A DNA stretch of 57,364 nt from positions 1 through 57,364 of the forward strand of contig RBZT01000536.1 in assembly GCA_003693705.1 (NCBI GenBank), read 5' to 3'. A program made the translations under genes and the position numbers. Every line of letters begins with the position of its first letter. The stretch's first letter is position 1. The notes under the pieces were generated by a model. It had not been told where the DNA came from and did no database searches. It saw only the letters and a program-made list of their open reading frames with translations. Source of the stretch: Polymyxa betae (Eukaryota; Endomyxa; Phytomyxea; Plasmodiophorida; Plasmodiophoridae). Below are positions 1 through 10,123 of this stretch, piece after piece.

Positions 1-426
1 GCGCGGGTCCCCTCGTCTCCCCACTATGAATGGCGAGGAGCGGCCTCCACGCAACCATTCCGATCAACTCCAAAATTCATACGTTTCTCATCTCGTCTCC
101 GACTCTCTATTGCTTCGTTCTCTCGCCTCGCCTCACCTCCGACTCCCCTCCGACCTTCGTCTCCGCTCCGCCTCCGTCTCACCGGCACCGCTCCGTACGT
201 CCTTCCTACGCTCCACTACGATCCCCTCACCGCTCCACTCCGTGCCCCGCCGCTCCGCCTCCGAGGACTCCCTGACGTCGCTCCGTTGCAGGACACCGGT
301 CCCCCGCGTCCTACCCTCTGCTCCCGAGTCATCGCACCGCTTATCTAACCAATAAAAGGGGACTTTTTACTCGATCCTAACACTGTCTGTCTGTCTTGTC
401 TGGCGCAACGACGCTCTCTAAATCGA
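1..426. other. Pyrimidine-rich low-complexity flank, no gene supported
   Basis: The plus strand is strongly C/T-rich, with many CTCCG and CCTCCG runs between about 100 and 300. It is open in two frames, but the translations are Ser/Pro/Arg-rich low complexity with no recognisable domain. From about 380 it passes into CTGT repeats and then into the left terminal inverted repeat of the next element. I see no gene here; it may be the edge of a larger repeat cut by the window. Confidence 0.5.
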
Positions 427-1406
427 CCAATAAATCGACCAATGATCAATAAAACGACCAATGCGTAAATACTCTGTGGTGCTCTGCTGAATCCCTGTTA
501 TCGCGCTGGATTTTATTTGCAAGCTGAACTTCATTTCTTTTCAATGCAATCGCCATCTGTTCGAATTGCACCCATTGTTCATTGATGGATACAGAAATGT
601 TTATCATTCAACCAATAGTAATGGCCGGTAATATTATAGATGCGGCTGGCGGCGAAAAAAATCAACGTCCTAATTCATGTCTTGCTGCAATCCTTATTCA
701 CCCAAATCGGAATGTCCATCAAGGGTTCGCCTCCCAGCCAAAATTGAATAAAAGTTCTGTAATCATCTATAAACTTCTACAATTCATAGCTTAATGAGTA
801 ATGCTTAAAGATCAATGAGATTCTTTATTCCCCACAGCCGAGCTCCAATGAATATCACGACTCTGACGTAAATGAGAGTAATGACAGCTCATTGGTAGCT
901 ACACCAGTTTAATACCTCCATTATAGATCTTAATTTAGAAGAAGAGCAGATCAATTTTCAGAGCATGTTATTCGGGGGAAGGGTTTCTCCATTTGAACTT
1001 TGAGAATGAGAATGTCATGCGTGCTCAATCGTGTGATTCGTGTCAGGCTTTGTTAGCGATTACAAAATCGCTTCGCTCCAATACCAAAACAGCAATTGCT
1101 ACAAAAGGCATTCATGTATATGAATTCGTCAGTTACTGATATAGTGATATAACAAAGAAAAAAGACATAAAGTTAGGTTTCAAGACCATAGAGGACCTGA
1201 GAACATCAAAAATGTTCTCTTGTACCTCAGGCTAAACTACATCAACTGCTTCTGGATATTGAAGAAGAAATATCCAAAAGCGAACATGACCAAACTAACA
1301 CTGAATCCATCCCAAAAGCTCAATAAAAACCCGAAATATCAGCTTCCTAATGCTACGCAACATTTTACGCATTGGTCGTTTTATTGATCATTGGTCGATT
1401 TATTGG
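427..1406. mobile_element. Non-autonomous element with 43-bp perfect terminal inverted repeats
   Basis: Positions 427–469 are the exact reverse complement of 1364–1406 (43 of 43 bases). Each arm contains an internally repeated CGACCAAT word. The 0.9 kb between the arms has only a 70-codon open frame (582–794) with no recognisable domain, so no transposase is encoded. This is the structure of a MITE or deletion derivative of a DNA transposon. I could not identify a target-site duplication, so the superfamily is unknown and the true ends may extend slightly further. Confidence 0.65.
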
Positions 1407-1552
1407 CCTATTTAAGGATTGCGGGCGCAGCGCCTGGCGTCGCATTCCCGTCCGTACCCTGACACTGGGCCATGGACCGTATAGTGCGTAGTGTTTATAA
1501 CCCTTATATACCATGCATACCGCTCGGGGCTAAAGGAGCCCCTATATCAAAT

Positions 1553-1578
1553 GCGCCACTGTATTAATGAAACTGCGG
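1553..1578 (+). repeat. Relic matching the inverted repeat of the 4429–5002 element
   Basis: These 26 bases match 4931–4956, inside the right inverted repeat of the MITE-like element, at about 22 of 26 positions (shared start GCGCCACTGTA, shared end AAACTGCGG). It is probably an eroded fragment of another copy. The rest of 1407–1653 shows no gene. Confidence 0.4.
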
Positions 1579-1653
1579 AGAGGGCTGCGCGTGCCTGACA
1601 CACGATTGTCTAGAAATATCAGAGCCTTTTGCGGACGTCTTTATTATTTCAAC

Positions 1654-1661
1654 GCGTACTG
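1654..1661. repeat. 8-bp target-site duplication, left copy
   Basis: GCGTACTG immediately precedes the CAGGCC terminus of the hAT element and is repeated exactly at 4415–4422. Confidence 0.9.
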
Positions 1662-1695
1662 CAGGCCTCCTTAATTTTGGTAATCTATTAATAGT

Positions 1696-1905
1696 TACCA
1701 GAATTATCGAAAATAAGGTCTGAAAATTTACTAAAAATAAAAAATAAATATTTTATTAATTTTTTTCTCGGACTGCGTGGTTTGCCGAGAGGTTGCCGAG
1801 TACCAGAATTATCGAAAATAAGGTCTGAAAATTTACCAAAAATAAAAAATAAATATTTTATTAATTTTTTTCTCGGACTGCGTGGTTTGCCGAGAGGTTG
1901 CCGAG
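1696..1905 (+). repeat. 105-bp tandem duplication in the 5' subterminal region of the hAT element
   Basis: Two head-to-tail copies, 1696–1800 and 1801–1905, differ by about one base (TTACTAAAAA versus TTACCAAAAA). Each holds an A/T-rich half and a CTCGG…CCGAG short inverted word. Near-identity points to a recent duplication. It lies directly before the transposase start and may hold binding sites or the promoter. Confidence 0.85.
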
Positions 1906-1931
1906 TAGCTGTCTACCTGGCTTTTTTGCAG

Positions 1932-4025
1932 ATGAGCCGAACTCCGTTTCAGCTTGCTCACGAATTAAAATATGGCCTCAAGGTCATGCATATTGACCCA
2001 GCTATCAAACGAATCGTCTCGGTTCGTTGCCAGTTTTGTGTGTATTTCGGGAAGGATGGCTCTGGGGAAACCCGAGCTCGAAAACAGACAAACAGAATCA
2101 AGACCTGTGAGTCGTTCCGTCCAGAGTTATACGAAAGTCATCATAAGGGGCAGCATGCTACCCAGTGGTCTGCATATCAAGCTGCTGATCATGATGCCAA
2201 GAAGCAATTCTTTGATAATGTTCAGCCGCACGCTAGCACATTGCATTCTCATTTTGGCTCCAGAGATCAACATTTTCCTTCGTTCTCCATCGCGGCGTTG
2301 TCGAGGTGATTATCGGTGATGTTTTCTTCAACCCAGATGACCACGGTTCTGTATTACATCGACGAGTGCTTGCACTCTTTCTGCCTGAAACTGGAAGTGA
2401 CGATGCCGTTCAGCACTACACTGTCCGAATCAAGAATCCGCTCCAATTTTACCTCGTTGCAGCTCACTTATCCCACGGGCTCTCCTTCCGCCAGGTGACA
2501 GCCGTTTTGGAATCTTCGAAGCTGTTGTTAGGAGTAGGCAAAATTGGGTCCATCTCGGACACTCAAGTTTCGAATTTTGCACGAATCTTGGTTGCTGTCA
2601 ATCTCACGATTCTTAACGAAATTCTTGAATCTCCTGACGTTCTTGGATTTTCCATTGCGCTTGATTCCTCGACACATCGTGGTGTTTCTTTCTTAGCGAT
2701 ACGGATTCGTTTTCATTATAAGAATCATCTTCACAATATCCACGTTGCAGCGTTACCTATATTTGACAAACACACTGCTGTGAACATTTATGATCTCACC
2801 GTGAAGGTTTTTACCGTTTTGTGCCCATCCTGGAGAAAAAAGATGCTTGGAATTGCTTCAGATGGCGCAAACGTTATGACCGGACGAATTGGAGGTGTAG
2901 TGACATTGTTGGATCGTGACACTTTGTTTCCAATTCACAGAACAGGGTGCATGCTGCATCAAATTGATCTTGTCGATAAGTGTCAATAATCTTTTTGGGG
3001 GCGAGTTCATCTCCATTGTGAACAAAATTGCTAACAGCTTACGCAAACAAGAGAACCTAATTCGCGAAATGGGAAGTAAGTCTCCCAAGATGATCACACG
3101 TTGGCTCGCTCTTGGCTCTTGGACGGAGTGGCAGCTCCAGCATTACGATCATTTGAACGATTTCTTCTCCACGCGTCGAACCGATCAGGTCAGGCCACCT
3201 GAATGGTATTGGCCAATAGTTGCCGCTGTGTTTGTGATATTTGAGTCTGTCAATTGCACAATGAGGGCTCTACAGAATCGAAATCTTCTGATGACCCAGC
3301 AGAGAATGGAAATTTGAAACATGATTGACCGCATCAAGAGGATGACTGAAGTGGAAGGTCCATTGACGCATGAGCAGTTGGAAACAAAGCTTGATAACGA
3401 GTCTGTTGGAGATTGGACAATATCATATGAATCTATCACCGGCTTCTTGGATGACCAAGGACAGTGGATTCATGACATACTCGAAAATTTGTCTGAAGAC
3501 AACCAGCTGTTGGTGAAACGAGAGGTTGGACAATTAATCGCTGGGTTCGTAGATGGCGTCAGTCGTATTTGTACGATGCGGGACGCAAGAAATCGCCCGA
3601 TCGAAGATGACTTCCCTTCGTTATTTCCAAGTTTCTTGTGCAAGTTACGAGGCAGAGATTTCGGTCCGCTGCTTGTGAGATACCGAGAACGCTTCGCGAC
3701 GATTTTACATCGAATCACCTCTGAGCGAACGGAATTGTTTAAGGCTGACGAAAATGACACTGCATTGCAACAGGCAATTCAGCAGTGTGGCGACGGTGAT
3801 TCGTTCGAGAAACACTGGAATATTAACGCTCTTGATGGACGATTCTCGACACTTCGGTCGTTTGCCGGGGCCTTGTTTACAGTATTTCCGAATACTTCTT
3901 CTGTCGAATCCGACTTTTCCGTCTTGGGATGGGAGAAGAATGAGAATCGAGAGTCATTATCAGACATCTCACTAGAAGGCGTTTTGCAGGCTAAGCAGTT
4001 TGATCAGCTCCAACAACTGAAATAA
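1932..4025 (+). pseudogene. hAT transposase, disrupted by frameshifts and a stop
   Basis: The reading starts at ATG 1932 with a BED-type zinc-finger-like segment (Cys pair RCQFCVYFG near 2031–2055, followed by His residues). A frame change near 2300 leads to a central transposase-like part (to 2989) with D-containing strands such as ALDSS and ASDGA. A second frame change near 2990 restores the first frame, which carries an in-frame TGA at 3315–3317. The remainder, to 4025, ends in a typical hAT C-terminal dimerisation region (SSVESDFS, then SLEGVLQAKQ). No plausible introns explain the two shifts and the stop together, so I call it a non-functional copy. The surrounding inverted repeats are intact, so it could still be moved by a related transposase. 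Confidence 0.8.
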
Positions 4026-4414
4026 ACGGATTTCGGCTTCTTCGTGTTGCTTAGATAGCAAATCCTTGATCCTTACAGAAATACCAAAATTAAACAAAAA
4101 AAGGTCCATAAATGTACCAAAATTAGCTTATTTTTATTAAATTTGGTAAATACTGTAGCGCGGCCAGCCCTAAACCCTACCACCGGCGGCTGCGCCCCGT
4201 ACCCGACCGCCTGTCCCGAGCTGCCTCGGTGCTTCCGACGGAAGCTGATCCTGACGCCGGAACATGATACTGCCCAAGGACCGGAACCAGCTCCCGTCCC
4301 GAATTCCAGTAACCCCCGATTCATTTTAGAATCGGTTTGTTTTATAAACTACCGGTTTCTTTGCGTCAGACACCGTTAGAGATCGCTCTACAATACCAAA
4401 ATTAAGGAGGCCTG

Positions 4415-4422
4415 GCGTACTG
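4415..4422. repeat. 8-bp target-site duplication, right copy
   Basis: GCGTACTG immediately follows the GGCCTG terminus of the hAT element, identical to 1654–1661. Confidence 0.9.
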
Positions 4423-4428
4423 TAATTC

Positions 4429-5002
4429 ACAAAATACCCCAAATTTGAATCTTTATTCACGAAATCCCCCAAATCCGCAGTTTTAAAAATTGCAGTGGCG
4501 CACTTTCGGCTGGGCGCACGATTATCAAATACGATATAGATTTCGATTAAAGCTTGAGACTTGGCAGAGCACACCAAGGAATCTTTACAAAATGGATGGT
4601 GAATGTTGCAGATTGAGAACTTTCGCCTTAACAGAGCCGTCTCTCTGCCTAACCCGGAATTAACATACGCCCGGAAGTTTACGTTCTCGAATAGATAAAC
4701 TGATTACTGAACGACAAAGAGCTATATATTTTGGTCTGTTCACTTTTGTGGACGATATAATCGCAGTTCATCCTAACGCATATCAATCGTAACTTCTGTC
4801 GGAAAGCTGTAATGCTCCCGAAGGGCGACTGCAGCTCTTGGAAAGGCTCACAGCTTCAAATGAAGCCATTACGTCTATAAAAGACAAAGATACGCTAAAA
4901 TAATCGAAAATCGTGCGCCTACTCGAAAGTGCGCCACTGTAATTTTTAAACTGCGGTTTTGGGGTATTTCGTGAATAAAGATTCAGATTTGGGGTATTTT
5001 GT
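4429..5002. mobile_element. MITE-like element with long imperfect inverted repeats (about 100 bp)
   Basis: The left arm, about 4429–4528, starts ACAAAATACCCC. The right arm, about 4903–5002, is its reverse complement at roughly 85–90% identity, including the words CTTTATTCACGAAAT and CAGTGGCGCACTTTCG. The 370-bp interior has no coding potential I can support. Long arms and no gene fit a Mutator-like or other long-TIR MITE. No clear target duplication was found, so the family is open. Confidence 0.7.
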
Positions 5003-5061
5003 ATTATTGACAAAATTACACCATATCGTATTGGGTTAATAGGTGAGAGCTAAAATTCAGG

Positions 5062-7586
5062 TCAATATTGAACTTTGTTAGGTCCTGGGTGATCTGTTTT
5101 AGGAGGGACTGCACCGCCTTCCGAAGATCGTTTTGTGAAAAGGTCTTTCACTGAACGTTTGCGGGCGAGATCTCTAGACGCTCGACGCGGATCTGTAACG
5201 TCCACTTGCCTAAGTACAATACTTGCCCGATGACTACACTGAGAGTGAATAGAGTCGTTGTCTGAGGCCTGCTGGTAAGATATCATCAGAACCATTGAAC
5301 CACTGATTCCACATAAAACGATCTACCGTAGCCCGTTTGCCGTTATGAGCCACTTCAAGTAATGCTCCTCCATCTCGAAGACTTTGAATAAATCGACGCC
5401 ATTGATCTCTCGAGATCATGCTAAGCACCTCATAATAGCAACGCGTAAATGCCTAAATACATAACGAAACATCTGCATGGACACGCTCAGACACATACCA
5501 TTTCTATTCGTTTCGGTTCTTGGCTGTTAACATCCTCTTCCTAATCTTGACTGAGTTTTGAAGAGAGTTTAAAAACCCGTCTTACAGTGGCCTTTCTCAT
5601 AACAGAAGAAACATTAATCTGGAATGTGCTTTCAAATGAGACGTATGTATTCCAGATCTCCAGTGCCTCTTGGGCCATTTCACCAAGGAAGTCATCAGGG
5701 ATGTCAGACTGGCCAGTCTTTGCTCGACGATGTTGGAGAAATTTGTTTCGATAACTCTAACAATCTGTTCATGGCAGGAATGAACATCTAGACGTATGTT
5801 TGTACCTTTACCGCAATCAAGAAATCGAGATTCTCAGAACACCATTCTTCCTTTAAAAAATCGCGGAAACTGGACACCAAAGGATCATTCAGGTCTTCAA
5901 GCAACTTCTCCAGACCTAAACTTGATCAATTATCTACATTCCATGAAATAGGAACCCGAGTGTACCATTGATTTCAAGTAAGGCCGACTTTATCGTCAAC
6001 ATCTCCAAATTCTGTCCAGCTCCGACTGTAACATCGAGACCTTTACGTTCTTCCTCGATTGTAACACGTAATCCGGCAAGCTGCAGTACAATATTAGCGA
6101 AGAAGTTTTTCGATTAAGATTACCGACTCTATCAACAGTGGTAAAGATAATATAAGCAATGATCAATGTCCAAGCTGCGACTATCATCATTGCAGCAACT
6201 TGAATAACAAACTGCAACGGATCGCCGGTAAGTAACCCGGCCGCACCACGATTAGCTATTAATCCAGTTGCAATGAGACCCCAGATACCTCCAGCTGCCT
6301 ATCAGCAAATAAACAGAAAATACGATTGTCATGAGAAGTGTCACTAACATGCACACTGACGGCGTTCACTGGATCATCTAATCCTGCCTTTAAAACTAAC
6401 TTTGAAGATAATAGATAGACTATTCCGGCACCACCTCCAACCACAATAGAAGTTGCCCCAGTAAGAACATTGCATCCACTTGTAATAGCAACCAGCCCAG
6501 TCAATGCTGCATTCAAAATGTCATCAATATCCACCTCCTAAGTAAACATTGATCAAGTTAGTGATTGTTTTCAAAGACTGATTCTTACATACATTCTTGA
6601 TACTGAGGTAAATCATTGCAGCAAGACCAGAACTGGCCCCAGCTAGAGCTGTGTTATTCAAGACAAAGCCAGCTGTGACATAGTTTGTTCCAGAGAGTGC
6701 CAATGTCGATCCAGCATTAAATGCAAAGAATCCGAACCACAAGATTAAGGCGCCAAGACCAGTTAACTATGAGAGATGTTATTCATAATAATAAGAAGCT
6801 GTACATATTCATACCTGGTATGAGTGACCACTGATTTTTTTAATATTGCCATTTTCGTCTCTGAACCCTTCTCTTGGACCAATTAACCAGCAGCCTACCA
6901 AGGCTGACAATCCTCCCTATACAGCAGCCTTTCAACAAACCAAATTAAGATGCAAATGTCGGATACAGTCATGTGAACGACGCCAGCGCCAGCAAAGTCC
7001 AAAAGTGGGCGAGATAAGGCAGGAGTTGCTAATGCCACACTAAGGAATCCGGTCTTTGACCAGACCCAATGTGCAACTACAGGATACAGTATAATGTTGA
7101 AAACGAAGATGAATATGAAGAACACCGAATGACGAGTTCTTTCTAACAGTGCTCCAGATACAATCGTTGATGCAGTGTTCGCGAAGGCCAACTCGAAAAA
7201 TATAAACGCTTGGTCATAATCGTTGGTATTATAGGAGCCCTGGAGACATATCAGTTTATGCTAACTGCAATCTAAATGCATGCACTAACGATTCCAATGA
7301 AGGTATTCGATACTCCATTCCGTTCAGAGAAAGCTATATCGAAACCCAGGAAGAAGAAGGTGATGCTGCTTACAAAGGTGTATGCAAATTTCAATAATAA
7401 GATAGAAGCTGAGTTCTGAACTCGAGCGGATCCAACTTCTAATGCAGCGAATCCAGCCTGCATAAAACAGACAATCATTCCACATAATCCAAGCCATGAC
7501 ATATCAATCTGATTTTGCAGCCCATGAACCTGTTTAGTGAGGTCATTGATTTGAACCAACAGATCCTGGATAGTAGAATCAGCCAT
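5062..7586 (-). CDS. Ammonium transporter fused to a C-terminal RGS domain
   Basis: Twelve exons were joined by hand: 7586–7290, 7239–6967, 6916–6815, 6766–6593, 6537–6349, 6298–6125, 6080–5966, 5915–5812, 5717–5586, 5540–5499, 5452–5327 and 5271–5062, about 645 codons. The first seven encode an Amt/MEP/Rh-family channel of 10–11 membrane spans. The twin-histidine sites are visible (LDFAGAGVVHM; NAVSVHAAGGIWG), as is the usual tail GLRVTIEEERKGLDV. A 50-bp intron (5965–5916) then joins in phase to an RGS domain, which accelerates GTP hydrolysis by G-alpha: LEKLLEDLNDP, SFRDFLKEEW, ENLDF, then EALEIWNTYV, QINVSS, YYEVLSMISRDQWRRFIQS. A basic Ser-rich tail follows. All junctions agree in phase except exon 6/7, where the best GT donor is one base off, so that splice is uncertain. 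ATG 7622 is an alternative start. The transporter is certain; the fusion is strongly suggested by the single in-frame intron and lack of any stop between. Confidence 0.85.
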
Positions 7587-7622
7587 GATCAATAACTGAA
7601 TGGAATAATGCTGAGCCTTCAA

Positions 7623-8015
7623 ATGACGAGCGCCGCTCCTTGCTGCATGTCAAAGAGGGAATCGATAGTATTGGCACATCTGTGACAAACAACAGGGGGC
7701 AATCCCAACAATGAAACCGCTCGTCTTGGACCAGCTAACGATGGTGAGTTGAGAACCCGACCCGATACAAAGAGCAATCAAACCCTTGTATACACAAGAT
7801 AATTTAGATGTCACACTGTATTATGTAGTCTGGCAGATGATAACATAACTGTCATAACACAATAATGTACCATTTTATTACAGATTGATAAAGTTTATCA
7901 ATAACGCTAGGATCCAATACAGGTTTGCCACTCTGAACTTGAATACTTGGCCAGCTCCGTTGTGACTAGATATCCAATTTCAGTTCTATACCACAACAGC
8001 AACTGGTATTAGCTA
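7623..8015. other. Intergenic, no feature recognised
   Basis: About 390 bp between the 5' end of the ammonium transporter gene and the 3' end of the next minus-strand gene. It presumably contains the transporter promoter. No open frame, RNA gene or repeat could be supported. Confidence 0.4.
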
Positions 8016-9455
8016 CTACCCTAGCGGAATCTCGCCATGCTCAAAATTAAACCTAGAACTGGACTCAGTGTCATGGTCGCTGGATGTTTCTGGAGCAGCA
8101 TCTGATGAGATATTGATAGTGGGACCCCGGTCTGGTGCAGATGTGTCTTCAGGTTTTGGGACTTCGCTTTGAGTGTTCGTTATCTCCTAAAGTTCAATCA
8201 GTTTAGATTGTGCATTAATTCAACAGCCGACCTCGTCTTGGAATGCAACTTCCAGACTGGGTTCGACATCTTCATCATCCGATGACAGGTGACTATCCTC
8301 TTCATCAGAATCTACTTCGATGAAATCGTCATCTTCTGGCGGAAGCTCGATTTGGTCAGTTTCGTCATTTGGGGTAGAGTCGGCGAATGGACCATAATAG
8401 AAAGGCTAAATCCAGGATTAGTGATAGAAAAAGTCTTGACAAGATCTGACGTCATCATCTGGAGTAGGGGTGTACTGGTCAGACGAAAATTAGTATACAG
8501 AGTATATGAGGGCAGTGACTATTATCTTACTTTGATATTTTGAGGGTCAGATCGATTTTCGCGAGGGCAAATAGCATTATCACGATATTTCTTCGTCTTC
8601 CCACAGCTACAAACTCGATTTAAAAGGAGCACTGGAGCGGTACATTTACTACTATCCAGAAGCGCTGCACCATTCTCCAAATGGACACCTGAAGTACCCG
8701 TGCTGTCTCAATCCACATTTCCCCCAGCGATGATACAGTTCAGATGTGCACTTGATCCATAATTAGACCTGTTGCTTGCTGCAGTTCAAACAGCTTACGT
8801 ATTCCGCAGGATATTGTTGATACCGGCTGAGATCCTAAGTCTAACTGTTAGGGGATATTACACACACAGTACTGATTGTAAATCACCTCGGGCTCATTAT
8901 TCGGGATTGGTTCCTCAATCTGCTCAAAGCACCATTAATTCTCGATCTAAGGTACAGAGATTATACCCTTACATCGTCGCTTGGAACAGAGCGAAACTAA
9001 ATCATGAATAAGGACGTCAGCTTAGATAAGACGATTCAAGAATGGTATTACCTCGAGATCAACGGGATCCTTCCTAGATTCTCTTGGACAACTAGGATTG
9101 ATTCGATGGACTAGGGTGGTGCCACAACTGATAATAGTCAGCAAACTAACAAAGGCGGCGTCTATGCGAAATTACAATCCCTTCTCGCTGCACCAGTATC
9201 CTTCTGGACAACGAAGATATCCATGCGCAAATCCACCGCACTTGCCTTCTTTGTGAAAAGAATCAGATGAGCACTGAACCAATCTTAGCAGTAGAGAGGA
9301 CTATAGATAACAATTACATTTGCTGGTCCTGCGAACGTTGGACTAGGATTCCAAATCCCTGATGATTGGAGAGTAGAAGCATTGCCATCCGGGACATTCT
9401 CCGGGACGGTCAGAGTTACGATCGAGGCGATTAGCAGCAAAGTCGTTGTCAGCAT
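8016..9455 (-). CDS. Secreted protein with two hevein-like (chitin-binding type) cysteine modules
   Basis: Eleven exons join in phase (about 315 aa): 9455–9318, 9273–9176, 9127–9052, 8996–8973, 8919–8887, 8834–8799, 8750–8653, 8606–8531, 8474–8451, 8405–8232, 8186–8016. The start gives a clean signal peptide, MLTTTLLLIASIVTLTV. Module 1 reads C…GKCGGFAHGYLRCPEGYWCS..GFCG…C; module 2 reads C…GKCGLRQHGYFRCPFGEWCS..GYCG…C. This follows the hevein/CBM18 order (CG, CP, CS, CG), with one Cys of the usual CC pair missing. Each module spans exons of exactly 98, 76 and 24 bp, so the gene grew by duplication of a three-exon cassette. The C-terminal third is acidic (Asp/Glu-rich). Chitin or related glycan binding outside the cell is likely but inferred. 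An in-frame ATG at 9551 exists but would bury the signal peptide. Confidence 0.75.
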
Positions 9456-10123
9456 CAGGTTGTGTTTAAATAAATGACGACGATGATGGTTCTGATAACC
9501 GATGGCCATTGCAAACTGTGAAGGGTCGCGGTGACCACTTGAATGAAACAAATGACAAATCTGCTACTCTGGCAGAGTCATTGCAACAGACAGCTGTGAA
9601 GAGCGCCGGCTACCACTTGAACGAGCGAATCAACAACTCTAGCAATGTCATGACAATTGACATCTGTGAAGAGAGCGAGGTCGTCAGTCGAGCAATTGAA
9701 AATTGTCAAGCCGACGACAACAAGCAGATGTTGAATACTTATCCGTCACTATCATCTTCATGTATTGAGGGGTTATTAACATAATCAAGCATTGCTTTGT
9801 AGATGTCACCATCATCAACCTTGCGAGATCAACTCGTTCATGCAAATGTCTGTCTCAGACTTCATCAATATCAATCATTAGATACAATTGTTCCTCTTGT
9901 TCGATGTTCTGTTCTTCTATTATTCGGAATTCAATCATGCATTTCAGTAATCAAACAACTGAAAAAGAGTTTCCAGTATTTAATTTTTAGTCATAATTCA
10001 TACTCTTTCAGTTAAATTATATTACAATCAGATTTAAGAAACAATATGTTTATACTTTATACATAAGCTATTAATTATTCTGAATATGGTACATGCAATC
10101 ACCGGGATAAAACCACAGCCAAA
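9456..10123. other. Intergenic with degenerate approximately 75-bp repeats (about 9527–9690)
   Basis: Between two related minus-strand genes. CTGTGAAG words recur at about 75-bp spacing (near 9527, 9594 and 9668), two of them followed by a CCACTTGAA word, so the stretch looks like a decayed tandem repeat. A 91-codon plus-strand frame (9509–9784) crosses it, but with no domain or neighbouring exon I do not call a gene. The region contains the promoter of the 8016–9455 gene. Confidence 0.4.

Larger units (their letters stand above)
1662..4414 (+). mobile_element. Complete hAT-superfamily DNA transposon
   Basis: The element has perfect 21-bp terminal inverted repeats, 1662–1682 (begins CAGGCCTCC) and 4394–4414 (ends GGAGGCCTG). 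It is flanked by an identical 8-bp target-site duplication, GCGTACTG, at 1654–1661 and 4415–4422. CAG…CTG termini with an 8-bp duplication are diagnostic of hAT. Subterminal copies of TACCAAAATTA lie near 4083–4125 and resemble transposase-binding repeats. The intact ends and perfect duplication indicate a fairly recent insertion, although the internal gene is broken. It landed a few bases from the end of the MITE-like element at 4429–5002. Confidence 0.9.

Noticed and set aside
26-355. 109-codon plus-strand frame at the left edge
   Set aside because: Ser/Pro/Arg low complexity in a C/T-rich stretch, open in two frames at once, no domain.
582-794. 70-codon frame inside the 427–1406 element
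   Set aside because: No domain and too short; typical chance frame in a non-autonomous element.
4165-4182. CCTAAACCCTA as an interstitial telomere
   Set aside because: Only about one and a half units, within the hAT element.
5534-5812. RGS part as broken by frameshifts
   Set aside because: A first reading seemed to shift frame near 5715, but a roughly 94-bp intron (5811–5718) and an exon at 5540–5499 restore all phases.
8289-8543. 84-codon plus-strand frame
   Set aside because: Antisense to exons 8–10 of the hevein-like gene, whose phases agree.
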